A stretch of 35,402 nucleotides of DNA from an uncultured Prevotellaceae bacterium (GCA_937893145.1 CALBJW010000221.1:1-35402); one strand, 5' to 3'. Positions 7,229-15,765 are shown, counted from the stretch's first letter. Translations and numbers: made by a program. The notes: generated from the sequence alone by a model not told the origin.

Positions 7229-9670
7229 TTACTTAATCATAATCTTACGAACAGATCCATCTGCCATCTTTACGATGTTCACACCCTTAACAAATGAAGC
7301 TGTGCGAACACCAGAGAGGGAGTAGATAGCAGACGATGCTGATGCACTGTTTACAGAAATGATATCTGTTGGCACCTTTTCGCTATGAGTACCACAGTAC
7401 AAGAGCGACCAGTTGTCTATCATACACCAGTTCTCCTTTGCCTCTGTGTTGCGGGCACCAATGGTGAGAGTACCATCTGTCACCTCTGTAACAATCTCAT
7501 ACCATTCGCCGCGTTCACCATTTCCTGTCTGTCCCACATTTACTGGGAGCGCATCATCATTAGCGAACACCTCAAAACCTGAAGCATCAGCGTATGCACC
7601 AACCTTCACAACATAAGTACCATTTAGAAGTCCTGTCAATATCTGCGACACAGAACATACCGCACTTGCAGTCCAGAGATTAAGATAGTTCTGATCCCCG
7701 AGTGCACCTTCCACAGTTGCGAAACCGTACCAGCCAGTGTTGTTACCACAAGTGCTCCAACCGTCGTTAGTCCAACCATCTGCATTCGAGTCGTATGATG
7801 GGTAACTAATCTTTGCTGTGTAATCTACCGGATTCTCATCTGTAGCCTCTTCCGCAGGAACCTGAAGATTGAACTGAGCGGCATATACCTCATCAATGAG
7901 AGCTACCACATCAGCACAAGACTTCTGGCTAAAGTCCATCTCTTCTATCTTCTTGATGAGTTCTGCAGCAGCATCGGCATCAGCAGGCTTGCAAGTGGCA
8001 GAATACTCTTCGTAGAGTGTCTTCAACGCCTCAGTCTGTGTATCCAAAGTCTCCTTCTTCCAGAGATATTCCTGAGCCTCATTTTCAAGTGCTTCAAGAG
8101 CTGAAACGATAGCATTCACTTCCTCAGTACCCATCTCATGGTCTTCGTATGCAGCAGTTGCAGTCTCTGAGATGTAGTCATTTATCAGGTTTGAATAGTA
8201 TTCATTAGCATTGATTACATACTTGTCGGCAGCATCAATAGCATTCTTCAAATTTGAATATGCATCAATGTTGAGGTTAATGCGGTTGAGCACTTCCTCG
8301 TATGCAGGGATGATTGCAAGAATCTCTTCCTTTGTTGTTGCTGTGTTTACCGAAGCAAGCACATCAGCATATTCGCTCACGAGCGAGTTCTGTACGCGTG
8401 CATCATCAAATGAAGGAGCACTCTCAAGCAGACCATTGAGCCAATAGCGATAAGCCTCAACACCAGCACCATAGTACTTCACAGAAGCATTGTCGATAGC
8501 AAGCCAGTTTTCGCCTGTGCCATCCATACCCACACCACAAGTGAGGGTACCATCATTGACTTCTGTTGTCACCTCGTATGTCTTACCCGCAGCACCTGCA
8601 GCAATAGACTTCTTGTTTTCGTTAGCAAATGCGTATGCATCCATCTTCTCTGAGAACACAGCCACGCTAACCACATAGATACCCTTTGGAAGGTCTGTGA
8701 ACGACTTGCTCACAGCACCATTCATCGATGCACCCCACACATTGAGTGTTGTGCCTTCAAATCCTGTCCACCCATCACCTATCCAAGTTTGAGTGTTCCA
8801 AGTAGTAGCACCAATGCCGTTGTCCCATCCCGAAACGGCGTTGCACTCATCCTGGTTGATGATTACAGGATTCTCAGGATTTACAGTCACTTCGTAGTAT
8901 GCGAGAATCTTCTTTTCGAGAGATACTGCTGCAGCCTCAAAGTCTGCAACTGTACTATTCTGATTGTTGTAAACAGCCTTTTCCTCTTCGAGTCCTGTTA
9001 CGCCCAAAGCCTCAGCAGCACTGAGTTTCTGACCAAATGCGACAGCACAATTATACACTGCCACCTTTTCAGCATAATCAGCATAATCAGCCTGCTTCAC
9101 GAAGGTCCACATAGTCTGGAACTCACCTTCAGGATAGTCAGGGTAATCGTACATTACACCTGTACCTGTTGCGATGCCATCACGCGAATTCACATAGTTC
9201 GTATATCTTCCCACAAGATAACCTGCCATGTCGCCCGAAGCATTGTATGTTGGATTTCCTGCACCGCCAACAATCTGGTATGCATTATCTCCCTTGTCAA
9301 CAAACGAGAAGAGGAAGTCTGTCTTTTCTGTACTTCCATCCACATACATGTGACCATTAGCCTCAAAGAACATAAGGAAATTACCCTTCTTTGTTTCTGA
9401 ATAGCAACCGATGGTATAAGTTGCGCCATCCCATTCCTGACCATCAAGGGCATACTCGTTAACCCAGCACTTCAGTCCTTCGTTTCCAACACTGAGATGT
9501 GTGCCCCAGTCATTACCTTCTGTAAGGAACTGTTTTGCCTCCTTATTATATATATACACGGTGTCGCCCACACTGAGTGGAGCTATTGGTCCAGCATATT
9601 CTGGCGCAGTCCACTGAGCCGAAGCTGATGTTGCAGCAAGGAACGCTGCCAAGATAAGAGATTTTTTCAT
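7229..9670 (-). CDS. Large secreted protein with duplicated beta modules
   Basis: 813 aa with a signal peptide (MKKSLILAAFLAATSASA). Two homologous modules of about 125 residues lie at about 280-402 and 632-761. Both run from an N-terminal GW(D/T)N motif through GWxGF, a Leu/Asn-Leu-Trp strand, a (K/N)G(I/T)YVV strand and G(T)YEV/YEIVTEV-DGTLT to a W-x-x-I-DN-x-S/W strand. This resembles jelly-roll carbohydrate-binding modules. The 230 residues between are Ala/Glu-rich helices similar to FIVAR-type spacers. The last about 35 residues (IYSLSGVRTASFVKGVNIVK and following) match the C-terminal tail common on exported Prevotella/Bacteroides proteins and resemble a type IX sorting or anchoring tail. 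No catalytic domain is recognised; the likely role is surface glycan binding. Expressed alone from its own promoter. Confidence 0.8.
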   Translation of the reverse strand: MKKSLILAAFLAATSASAQWTAPEYAGPIAPLSVGDTVYIYNKEAKQFLTEGNDWGTHLSVGNEGLKCWVNEYALDGQEWDGATYTIGCYSETKKGNFLMFFEANGHMYVDGSTEKTDFLFSFVDKGDNAYQIVGGAGNPTYNASGDMAGYLVGRYTNYVNSRDGIATGTGVMYDYPDYPEGEFQTMWTFVKQADYADYAEKVAVYNCAVAFGQKLSAAEALGVTGLEEEKAVYNNQNSTVADFEAAAVSLEKKILAYYEVTVNPENPVIINQDECNAVSGWDNGIGATTWNTQTWIGDGWTGFEGTTLNVWGASMNGAVSKSFTDLPKGIYVVSVAVFSEKMDAYAFANENKKSIAAGAAGKTYEVTTEVNDGTLTCGVGMDGTGENWLAIDNASVKYYGAGVEAYRYWLNGLLESAPSFDDARVQNSLVSEYADVLASVNTATTKEEILAIIPAYEEVLNRINLNIDAYSNLKNAIDAADKYVINANEYYSNLINDYISETATAAYEDHEMGTEEVNAIVSALEALENEAQEYLWKKETLDTQTEALKTLYEEYSATCKPADADAAAELIKKIEEMDFSQKSCADVVALIDEVYAAQFNLQVPAEEATDENPVDYTAKISYPSYDSNADGWTNDGWSTCGNNTGWYGFATVEGALGDQNYLNLWTASAVCSVSQILTGLLNGTYVVKVGAYADASGFEVFANDDALPVNVGQTGNGERGEWYEIVTEVTDGTLTIGARNTEAKENWCMIDNWSLLYCGTHSEKVPTDIISVNSASASSAIYSLSGVRTASFVKGVNIVKMADGSVRKIMIK

Positions 9671-9698
9671 TTTTTACCTATTTTCATTTTACCGCCAC

Positions 9699-9729
9699 AA
9701 AAGTACGTATAAAAAATTGTTTCTCAAAG
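9699..9729 (-). promoter_or_regulatory. Promoter of large secreted protein gene
   Basis: Minus-strand TACTTTTG at 9706-9699 (TAnnTTTG) with CTTTG at 9729-9725, 18 nt upstream. The leader would be about 20-25 nt to the ATG at 9670. Confidence 0.75.
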
Positions 9730-9796
9730 TTTTTTATACTCAAATAGATGTATTGCCTGTAAAAATAGGTATCAAAGCATTCATTTGAATACAAAA

Positions 9797-10093
9797 TCAA
9801 AACCACAGGGGCAATCACTGCTCCTGTGGCTCGATGACTTTTTTATTATTAAGTCAAATCTCTAACACTTTCATTGCATCACGCAATTACTTCTGTGTGC
9901 AAAATAAAAGAAAATTTTCATTTCCTTTTCAAATAGAATTATTATTGATTATTTATATATTATTTATCTATGATGATAACTTTACTCATTTAGGAGGGCG
10001 GGCAACACAAGCGACAAGAATGTTTATATACAACACCCTGCCACTTCACCTACACTGACCGATTAAAAAACTGGCTATTCCCTTGCGAGTTAG
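9797..10093 (-). ncRNA. Candidate small RNA between secreted protein and GH2
   Basis: This stretch is the leftward transcription unit defined by a strong promoter (10130-10100) and an intrinsic-terminator-like hairpin (9829-9803 followed by TTTTGATTTTG). The unit is about 290 nt long. The only reading frames starting with ATG are 16 codons or fewer, for example MKIFFYFAHRSNCVMQ. No known RNA family is recognised. It is separate from the downstream gene, which has its own promoter at 9699-9729. The remaining intergenic bases (9671-9796 and 10131-10266) hold nothing else recognisable. Confidence 0.4.
9803..9829 (-). terminator. Intrinsic terminator hairpin
   Basis: Arms 9803-9812 and 9820-9829 form a 10-bp stem (CCACAGGAGC with GCCCCTGTGG on the minus strand, one G-U wobble) around a 7-nt loop. 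On the minus strand it is followed by TTTTGATTTTG; on the plus strand the nearest T run is eight bases away. The orientation fits leftward transcripts. Confidence 0.6.
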
Positions 10094-10099
10094 TTTGTG

Positions 10100-10130
10100 C
10101 AAAGTTACACATTTTATACTATCGCACAAA
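10100..10130 (-). promoter_or_regulatory. Promoter of candidate small RNA
   Basis: Minus-strand TAACTTTG at 10107-10100 with TTTG at 10130-10127. The 19-nt spacing is ideal for the Bacteroidetes primary sigma factor. No protein gene follows within 400 nt. Confidence 0.7.
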
Positions 10131-10266
10131 ATATTTTGACAGTAATTCGTTTTTTTTGTCACAAAATGACATTCTGCACGAAAGTTTGTATATATTCAAA
10201 GCATAATGTACACACCAACGGCACAAGTCCCACCATGAAGCCTTTATTACTTTTAAACCAATTTTA

Positions 10267-10298
10267 TTTGGCAGAATAACAAAATGTTATTAAATTTG
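10267..10298 (+). promoter_or_regulatory. Promoter of GH2 glycosidase gene
   Basis: TTTG at 10267-10270 and TAAATTTG at 10291-10298 are separated by 20 nt. The start near 10305 gives a leader of about 35 nt. Confidence 0.78.
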
Positions 10299-10339
10299 CA
10301 CAAAACTCAGTATCACAAAACCTAAAAACACTTATATCT

Positions 10340-12949
10340 ATGTACAAGTACCTCTTTACAGCCCTGATGATTGGTGCGTCCATCACCGCCCATGCACAGA
10401 GAAAGGAAATACTGTTGAACGACGGTTGGAAGTTCTCACGCGCAGAAAATGCAAGAGAGAAAACATCCAAGCCATCGAAAACTTCCTCTGCCACACCTCT
10501 TATAATAAAGGAAGGTGCTGGAACAGATTTGAATATTGTACCACTTGAAGCACAAAAGGACTTCAACGACAGCAAATGGCAAACTGTTTCCGTGCCACAC
10601 GATTGGGCTATCAACGGTCCTTTCGACAAGGAGATTGACAAGCAGACCGTAGCTATCGAGCAGAATGGCGAGAAGGAGGCTACGGAGAAGACTGGTCGTT
10701 CCGGCTCGCTCCCTTGGATTGGTGCAGGTTGGTATCGCACCACATTCACCGTAGATAAGGACTGTCCTCGTGCTATCCTCAATTTCGATGGAGCAATGGC
10801 AGAACCTATTGTATATGTAAATGGCAGAGTTGCTGGAGAATGGAAGTATGGATACAATGCTTTCAACATCGACATCACACCTTATGTTAATAAAGATGGA
10901 AGCAAGAACACGCTCGCTGTTCATCTTCAGAACCTCGAAGAGAGCAGTCGTTGGTATCCAGGTGCAGGTCTCTTCCGTCCTGTCACACTTATCCAGACCC
11001 AGAAGCGTGCTATCGAGCAGTGGAGCGTAGAAGCAAAGACTCTCGGCTTACGCTTCGGAGGTGCTCAGGTCGAACTCTCAGCAGAGGTGACAGGATTCCA
11101 GAAAAACGAACTGAAGTCAATGCAATACGGTGTAGAATTTGCTATCGAGACTGAGAGAGGAGCAAAGGTGATGAACGATGTCACTATTGGAGCAGATGGT
11201 ATTGCAAAGTGCCTCGCAGACATCTCCAATGTCATTCCTTGGACTCCTGAGACTCCACGACTCTACGACCTCAAGGTTTCACTCTTCCAGATTGAGAATG
11301 GTAAGAAGGGTAAGGTCTTTGATTCGTTCACTAAAAAGGTTGGTTTCCGTACCGTGAAGTGCAGTGCAGATGGTGGTTTCCAACTCAATGGTGTCACTCG
11401 TAAGTTCAAGGGTGTATGTCTTCACCACGACCTCGGTATGATAGGTGCAGCAGTCAACAAGTCTGCCCTCATCCGTCAAGTAGAACTCCTCAAGGCTATG
11501 GGTTGCGATGCTATCCGTACAGCTCACAATATGCCATCGCAGATGCAGATGGATGTATGCGACTCGCTCGGTATGATGGTCATGGCGGAGTCGTTCGATA
11601 TGTGGATTTACAAGAAGTGCAAGAATGGTTATGCTCGCTTCTTCAACGAATGGAGCGACCGTGATATTGAGAATCTCGTGAAAGCTAATCGTCTTCACCC
11701 TTCTATCGTGATGTGGAGTGTTGGCAATGAGATTCCTGAACAAGGCAGCATAGGTGTAGGTCCTAAGATTCTTCGCCACCTTCAGGATTTGGTTAATAAG
11801 TATGATGGCACTCGCCCTATCACAAATGGTATGGACCGTATCGAGGCAGCCATGAAGTCTGGATTTGCAGCAGTAGCCGAAGTGCCAGGTATGAACTATC
11901 GTACTCACCTTTACCAAAAGGCTTACGAAGGACTTGGACAGGGCTATGTGCTTGGTAGCGAGACTGCATCGACTGTAAGTTCTCGTGGTGTGTACAAGTT
12001 CCCTGTTGTTCGTGCAGACGGTAAAGCTTACAACGATGGACAATGTTCAAGTTACGACACAGAGGCTTGTTGGTGGTCAAATATCCCAGAAGAAGACTGG
12101 TTGCTTCAAGATGAGAAAGATTGGGTAATTGGCGAGTTCGTATGGACTGGTTTCGACTATCTCGGTGAACCAACACCTTATGATGAGTATTGGCCTTCAC
12201 GCTCTTCTTATTTCGGCATCTTCGACCTCGCAGGTCTTCCAAAAGACCGTTACTACCTCTATCGTTCGCGTTGGAATCCAAGTGAAAAGACTATCCATCT
12301 TCTTCCACATTGGACTTGGACTGGTCGTGAGGGTGAAGTTACTCCGGTATATTGCTACACCAACTACCCTACTGCCGAACTCTTCATCAATGGTAAGTCG
12401 CAAGGCAAGATTACAAAGAACACATCCGTAAAGGTTGGTTCTGGCAAGGATGGTAAGATTTCAGATATCAACGACCCTGCCCTCGATCGCTATCGTCTTC
12501 GTTGGAACAACGTGAAGTATGAACCAGGCGAACTCAAGGTTGTGGTATATGATGCAACCGGAAAGGAAGTGGGTACAGAAACTCTTCACACAGCGGGCAA
12601 AGCTGTTTCGCTCAAAGCAACTGGTGACCTCGGAGCTGACATCAAACCTCTCAAGGCTGATGGCAATTCTATGACTTTCATCACAGTCACAGCTCTTGAC
12701 AAGGACGGCAATATCGTTCCTGATGCAAACAACCAGATTTCCGTTTCTGTAAGTGGTGCAGCAAACTTTAAGGGCATCTGCAATGGTGATGCCACATCAC
12801 TCGAAGTATTCACAAAGCCAACCATGAAACTCTTCCACGGTCAACTCGTCATCGGCATCCAGTCAAACGGTAAGAAGGGTGATGCAATCGTGAAGATTAG
12901 TGGTAAGGGACTTAAGTCACAAAATATTAAAGTCGTTGTAACAGAATAA
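10340..12949 (+). CDS. GH2 beta-galactosidase-type glycosidase
   Basis: 869 aa with signal peptide MYKYLFTALMIGASITAHA, so periplasmic or surface. Domains in order: sugar-binding jelly roll (about 20-220), Ig-like domain (225-330), TIM barrel (335-640), a DUF4982-type beta domain (about 655-740) and a C-terminal Ig-like domain (about 755-865). The acid/base is E464 in WSVGNE and the nucleophile is E541 in VLGSETAS, both typical of GH2. The tail with DUF4982 is characteristic of Bacteroidetes GH2 exo-enzymes active on galactosides (or occasionally related sugars) of plant and host glycans. The exact sugar cannot be read from the sequence. Own promoter; a broken thioredoxin-like gene follows after 4 nt. 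Confidence 0.92.
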   Translation: MYKYLFTALMIGASITAHAQRKEILLNDGWKFSRAENAREKTSKPSKTSSATPLIIKEGAGTDLNIVPLEAQKDFNDSKWQTVSVPHDWAINGPFDKEIDKQTVAIEQNGEKEATEKTGRSGSLPWIGAGWYRTTFTVDKDCPRAILNFDGAMAEPIVYVNGRVAGEWKYGYNAFNIDITPYVNKDGSKNTLAVHLQNLEESSRWYPGAGLFRPVTLIQTQKRAIEQWSVEAKTLGLRFGGAQVELSAEVTGFQKNELKSMQYGVEFAIETERGAKVMNDVTIGADGIAKCLADISNVIPWTPETPRLYDLKVSLFQIENGKKGKVFDSFTKKVGFRTVKCSADGGFQLNGVTRKFKGVCLHHDLGMIGAAVNKSALIRQVELLKAMGCDAIRTAHNMPSQMQMDVCDSLGMMVMAESFDMWIYKKCKNGYARFFNEWSDRDIENLVKANRLHPSIVMWSVGNEIPEQGSIGVGPKILRHLQDLVNKYDGTRPITNGMDRIEAAMKSGFAAVAEVPGMNYRTHLYQKAYEGLGQGYVLGSETASTVSSRGVYKFPVVRADGKAYNDGQCSSYDTEACWWSNIPEEDWLLQDEKDWVIGEFVWTGFDYLGEPTPYDEYWPSRSSYFGIFDLAGLPKDRYYLYRSRWNPSEKTIHLLPHWTWTGREGEVTPVYCYTNYPTAELFINGKSQGKITKNTSVKVGSGKDGKISDINDPALDRYRLRWNNVKYEPGELKVVVYDATGKEVGTETLHTAGKAVSLKATGDLGADIKPLKADGNSMTFITVTALDKDGNIVPDANNQISVSVSGAANFKGICNGDATSLEVFTKPTMKLFHGQLVIGIQSNGKKGDAIVKISGKGLKSQNIKVVVTE

Positions 12950-12953
12950 TTAT

Positions 12954-13193
12954 ATGAAACAAATCTTTATCCTACTCCTACTTGTATGTGGACTATCTGC
13001 ATACGCACAAGATGAAGACACTTTGACCACACGTCATCCAGAATATCTTCCATCTTTGAAACTTAACACACAAGCTCCCGAGATTGTAGCAAAAGACACG
13101 CTTGGAACTGTCATAAAACTGAGCGACTATCGTGGCAAGTAAGTAATATTAGATTTCTGGGCAACTTGGTGTGTCAAGAATTCGAAATTATAG
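12954..13193 (+). pseudogene. Broken TlpA-like thioredoxin gene
   Basis: Residues 1-62 form a signal peptide (MKQIFILLLLVCGLSAYA) and the N-terminal part of a redoxin/TlpA-type domain ending APEIVAKDTLGTVIKLSDYRGK. TAA at 13140-13142 then stands where homologues usually have Tyr or Phe. The same frame continues VILDFWATWC, the family's core motif, but the CxxC partner cysteine is missing (CVKN) and a second stop follows at 13191-13193. So there is a nonsense codon, a disrupted active site, and the last two thirds of the domain are gone. It lies 4 nt after the GH2 gene and was probably co-transcribed. A signal-peptide-bearing 62-aa product might still be made but could not act as a thioredoxin. 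Confidence 0.8.
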
Positions 13194-13232
13194 ATTGCTC
13201 CACATCTTTTAATATATAAGAACAAATAGCAT

Positions 13233-13275
13233 GGCACGAATCTACCATTCACAAGATTCGTGCCTTACTTTTTAT
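13233..13275 (+). terminator. Intrinsic terminator of GH2 operon
   Basis: Perfect 10-bp stem GGCACGAATC (13233-13242) with GATTCGTGCC (13255-13264) around a 12-nt loop, followed by TTACTTTTTAT. It ends the GH2/thioredoxin-remnant transcript. Confidence 0.8.
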
Positions 13276-13385
13276 GAATAAGATTAACTTCTGAAATTTT
13301 TTCAAAAAAAATTAGCGGAATCTGTAGTTTTTATCCAACATGTATTGTCTTATAGGTGAAGTTTACAAATAAAAACATCAGATAT

Positions 13386-13862
13386 ATGGAAATAAACGAA
13401 CAAGAATTTGCCCGCCTCGTCAAGCAACATCAGGAGACCATCTACTCCATCTGCCTCATGTATGCAGAAGATCAGGATGAAGCCAACGACCTGATGCAAG
13501 AGGCACTCATCAACCTGTGGAGAGGCTTGCCATCATGGAGAGGCGACTGCGAACTCCGCTCATGGATATGGCGCGTATGCATGAACAGTTGCATCAATCA
13601 GGATATAAAGAAGAAACGACGAAAGAATGTTTCTCCTCCGGAAGTAGAAGACCTGTTGACACCAAACAGCGAGGACAACAAGCAGATACAAATGCTGCAT
13701 CAACGTATTCGCAGACTAAAACCCTTCGACCGGGCCATCATACTGCTCTGGCTTGAAGACATACCATACGAAGAGATAGGCAAGATAGTCGGAATCTCAA
13801 CAAAGAATGTCTCTGTAAAACTGGTAAGGATACGAGAAGAACTAAAGAAAATGTCAGACTAA
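13386..13862 (+). CDS. ECF sigma-70 family RNA polymerase sigma factor
   Basis: 158 aa. Region 2 (about 8-75) includes DEANDLMQEALINLWRG, the core-binding helix, and WRGDCELRSWIWRVCMN, the -10-recognition helix. Region 4 (about 100-155) has LKPFDRAIILLWLEDIPYEE and the helix-turn-helix IGKIVGISTKNVSVKLVRIR. The ATG at 13386 is preferred over an in-frame GTG at 13356, because the family starts just before region 2 and the extra ten residues add no conserved feature. It is followed after 51 nt by a four-helix membrane protein gene, probably its partner. No exact TAnnTTTG box lies upstream, which would fit autoregulation by its own sigma. Confidence 0.9.
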   Translation: MEINEQEFARLVKQHQETIYSICLMYAEDQDEANDLMQEALINLWRGLPSWRGDCELRSWIWRVCMNSCINQDIKKKRRKNVSPPEVEDLLTPNSEDNKQIQMLHQRIRRLKPFDRAIILLWLEDIPYEEIGKIVGISTKNVSVKLVRIREELKKMSD

Positions 13863-13913
13863 AGGCATACTCCATTCATTATTTATTATTCAACATATAA
13901 AACTTTCAGAATT

Positions 13914-14516
13914 ATGACAAACTATTTGACACTTTGCGACGATATGAACCAACTCAAGGCTCAGATGAACATACTCATGTCTCACCTCAGACAGAACGAG
14001 ATAATCACAGATGAAATGATACGCAACTCCGTACAAAATCGTATGAAGTCTATAGTACCAAGCCGTATCGCTGAATATGCAGCACTCGCAATGTTAGTTT
14101 TTTTATCAATATTCTTTATCTATTGCTACTGCATTGGCAAAATGACATCTTTGGCATACGTAATCGCAACTTTAGCAATGTGTATCTATAGTGCATTCCA
14201 AATCATTTACGGAAAATATAACAACTTACGCAACAGCTGCAAAAATGGGACTCTGACTGAAGTGGCCACCCAGATAGCAAGGATGCGCCGCCAGAATGCA
14301 CTCTTCAGCATTACTACTCCTCTGGTATTGATAGCAGTTTGTTCTGTATATTTCTATGAATATTACAATACTCTTATTACAGAGCACAACGGATTGTTTA
14401 TGGCAATACTGATCATCCTCTTCGTAACCACCAATCTTATCTATCGCTTCTATCGAGTTCACCGCATTACAAGAGATGTGCTTGATGAGATTGAGAACTT
14501 CAAGAAAGAGAAGTAA
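13914..14516 (+). CDS. Four-helix membrane protein, sigma-factor partner
   Basis: 200 aa of no recognised family. The first about 55 residues are soluble and helical (QLKAQMNILMSHLRQNEIIT). Four membrane segments follow at about 60-80, 85-107, 136-154 and 160-180, and the protein ends in a charged tail (RITRDVLDEIENFKKEK). It lies 51 nt after an ECF sigma gene with a shared terminator, so it is plausibly the membrane anchor or anti-sigma factor that controls that sigma. The N-terminal soluble segment lacks the zinc-binding HxxxCxxC motif of classical anti-sigma factors, so this role is inferred from position only. Confidence 0.7.
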   Translation: MTNYLTLCDDMNQLKAQMNILMSHLRQNEIITDEMIRNSVQNRMKSIVPSRIAEYAALAMLVFLSIFFIYCYCIGKMTSLAYVIATLAMCIYSAFQIIYGKYNNLRNSCKNGTLTEVATQIARMRRQNALFSITTPLVLIAVCSVYFYEYYNTLITEHNGLFMAILIILFVTTNLIYRFYRVHRITRDVLDEIENFKKEK

Positions 14517-14527
14517 CATAATAAAAT

Positions 14528-14570
14528 AAGAACTGCAGTACCTTATAAAAAAGTATTGCAGTTCTTTTTA
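14528..14570. terminator. Bidirectional terminator between convergent operons
   Basis: Arms 14528-14541 and 14553-14566 form a 14-bp stem (one G-U wobble) with an 11-nt A/T loop. A T-tract follows on the plus strand and, through the stem's terminal AA/TT pairs, on the minus strand too. It serves the sigma-factor operon from the left and the zeta-toxin operon from the right. Confidence 0.82.
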
Positions 14571-14591
14571 ATTAGAGATTGTTCTACATCT

Positions 14592-15344
14592 TCAGGCCAT
14601 TATATCCAAAAGAATAGGGCAATTGCATGTACCCAAAATAGATTGAAGTAGATAGCAATCTTTGATTTGTGATAACAGTTTATTGCTTGCAAGGAAGTAA
14701 TCTATGCGATAGCCCTGATTACTGGCTCTAGCGGATTTTGGATTGAAAGGCCAATATGTGAAACCTTCATCATTGGGATGCAAATAACGGAAGACATCTG
14801 TTAGGTGTTCTTCTAACATAAGATTTTCAAAGTCTTTGTGTTCAACAGGATAGAAGCAGCCTTGATTTCTTTCGTACTTGCCATCCCAACAATCTATTGG
14901 GCCACGAACAATATTATGGTCACCACAGCATATAACAGGTTTATGTTCTTGTAAACTATGAATGAGATGTTTGTAATATGCATTCCATCTGATACGATAC
15001 TCTAATCCTTCCGCACAATTTGAATAAGGCACGTATGTACATAGCAAATAAAACTGCTCATACTCTAATACGATTATTCTTCCATCTGGACAATGGTAAT
15101 CTGGACATTCATCATACGAAACTGACAGTGGAGTAAGCCTTGTGTATATAGCCACACCATTATCATTCGTGCGAATGCCTGAATTCCAAAATCGTTGATA
15201 ACCTTCAAACTGGATATTGCATTTATCCTCTGACGTCTTCACTTCCTGAAGACAAAAAATATCAGGATTCAGAGAATTGAAAGCGAGCTGCAGACTATCT
15301 AAATGACTTTGTATGCCGAATATATTCCAAGAAGCAATGACCAT
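14592..15344 (-). CDS. ExoIII-like endonuclease/exonuclease/phosphatase, site altered
   Basis: 250 aa with the exonuclease III/AP-endonuclease fold. Visible are the metal and catalytic residues N7 (WNIFG), E34 (LQEVK), the YVPYSN loop, the GDHN motif (D and N) and RIDYFLAS near the C terminus. The final family motif SDH(A/C)PV, which carries the catalytic Asp-His pair, reads T-C-N-C-P-I here (ILGTCNCPILLDI). The general base is thus replaced by Asn and its partner Asp by Cys. Members of this superfamily cleave DNA at abasic sites or act as 3'-exonucleases; this copy may be inactive or reprogrammed, for example for binding only. Last gene of the apparent zeta-toxin operon, 45 nt after the preceding gene. 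Confidence 0.82.
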   Translation of the reverse strand: MVIASWNIFGIQSHLDSLQLAFNSLNPDIFCLQEVKTSEDKCNIQFEGYQRFWNSGIRTNDNGVAIYTRLTPLSVSYDECPDYHCPDGRIIVLEYEQFYLLCTYVPYSNCAEGLEYRIRWNAYYKHLIHSLQEHKPVICCGDHNIVRGPIDCWDGKYERNQGCFYPVEHKDFENLMLEEHLTDVFRYLHPNDEGFTYWPFNPKSARASNQGYRIDYFLASNKLLSQIKDCYLLQSILGTCNCPILLDIMA

Positions 15345-15389
15345 TAGTTTAGAATGTTATTTACCTCCATCAAACTCATTTGAGCATTT

Positions 15390-15740
15390 TCAGAAGTCAC
15401 ACAACCAATCCTCTTCCCCACTTCTTGATGATACCGATGTCGCATACCAATCCACACGCCTCTTTTCAATATTAATCTCATATTCAAATTCAGCGTCTGC
15501 AGCACTACAAGGTGTTGTTATCTTAAAATCAGAATCTTGTTCACAGATAAACTCAGCAAGCCGTTTCTTGGTGAGGTATTCTTGCTGTACTCTACCTTCA
15601 GAATCTTTTGGCAATCTACCAAGTATTCTGGTTAAATCACGTCCAACACCTTTAGGATACCCATCACAATGATGATACAATATTTCTTTTTCTCGATCAC
15701 AACAGGATTCACGTATATAGATATTCGCTCTTGTTGACAT
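15390..15740 (-). CDS. Small STRxNIxI-type protein, unknown function
   Basis: 116 aa beginning MSTRANIYIRE and continuing with YHHCDGYPKGVG. This start is shared by a loose group of phage- and plasmid-borne proteins of unknown role that open with M-S-T-R-x-N/T-I and have a Y-x-H-x-D-G-Y motif. The rest is acidic (EEDWLCDF at the C terminus). No signal peptide or membrane segment. It sits between the 60-aa partner of the zeta toxin (25 nt upstream) and the ExoIII-like gene (45 nt downstream), so it belongs to the same accessory transcription unit. Confidence 0.72.
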   Translation of the reverse strand: MSTRANIYIRESCCDREKEILYHHCDGYPKGVGRDLTRILGRLPKDSEGRVQQEYLTKKRLAEFICEQDSDFKITTPCSAADAEFEYEINIEKRRVDWYATSVSSRSGEEDWLCDF

Positions 15741-15765
15741 AATTTAACAACTATTTCAAGATTAA

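Noticed and set aside
10100..10300. Riboswitch upstream of the GH2 gene
   Set aside because: The structured elements lie before the GH2 promoter and point leftward; nothing in the GH2 leader (10305-10339) resembles a known aptamer.
11279..12043. 254-codon open frame on the minus strand
   Set aside because: Antisense to the GH2 gene; no coding features or start context.
12954..13142. Intact small secreted 62-aa protein
   Set aside because: The continuation VILDFWATWC after the TAA shows that it is a broken thioredoxin-fold gene.
13356..13386. GTG start 30 nt upstream for the ECF sigma gene
   Set aside because: The ATG at 13386 matches the family's start just before region 2.
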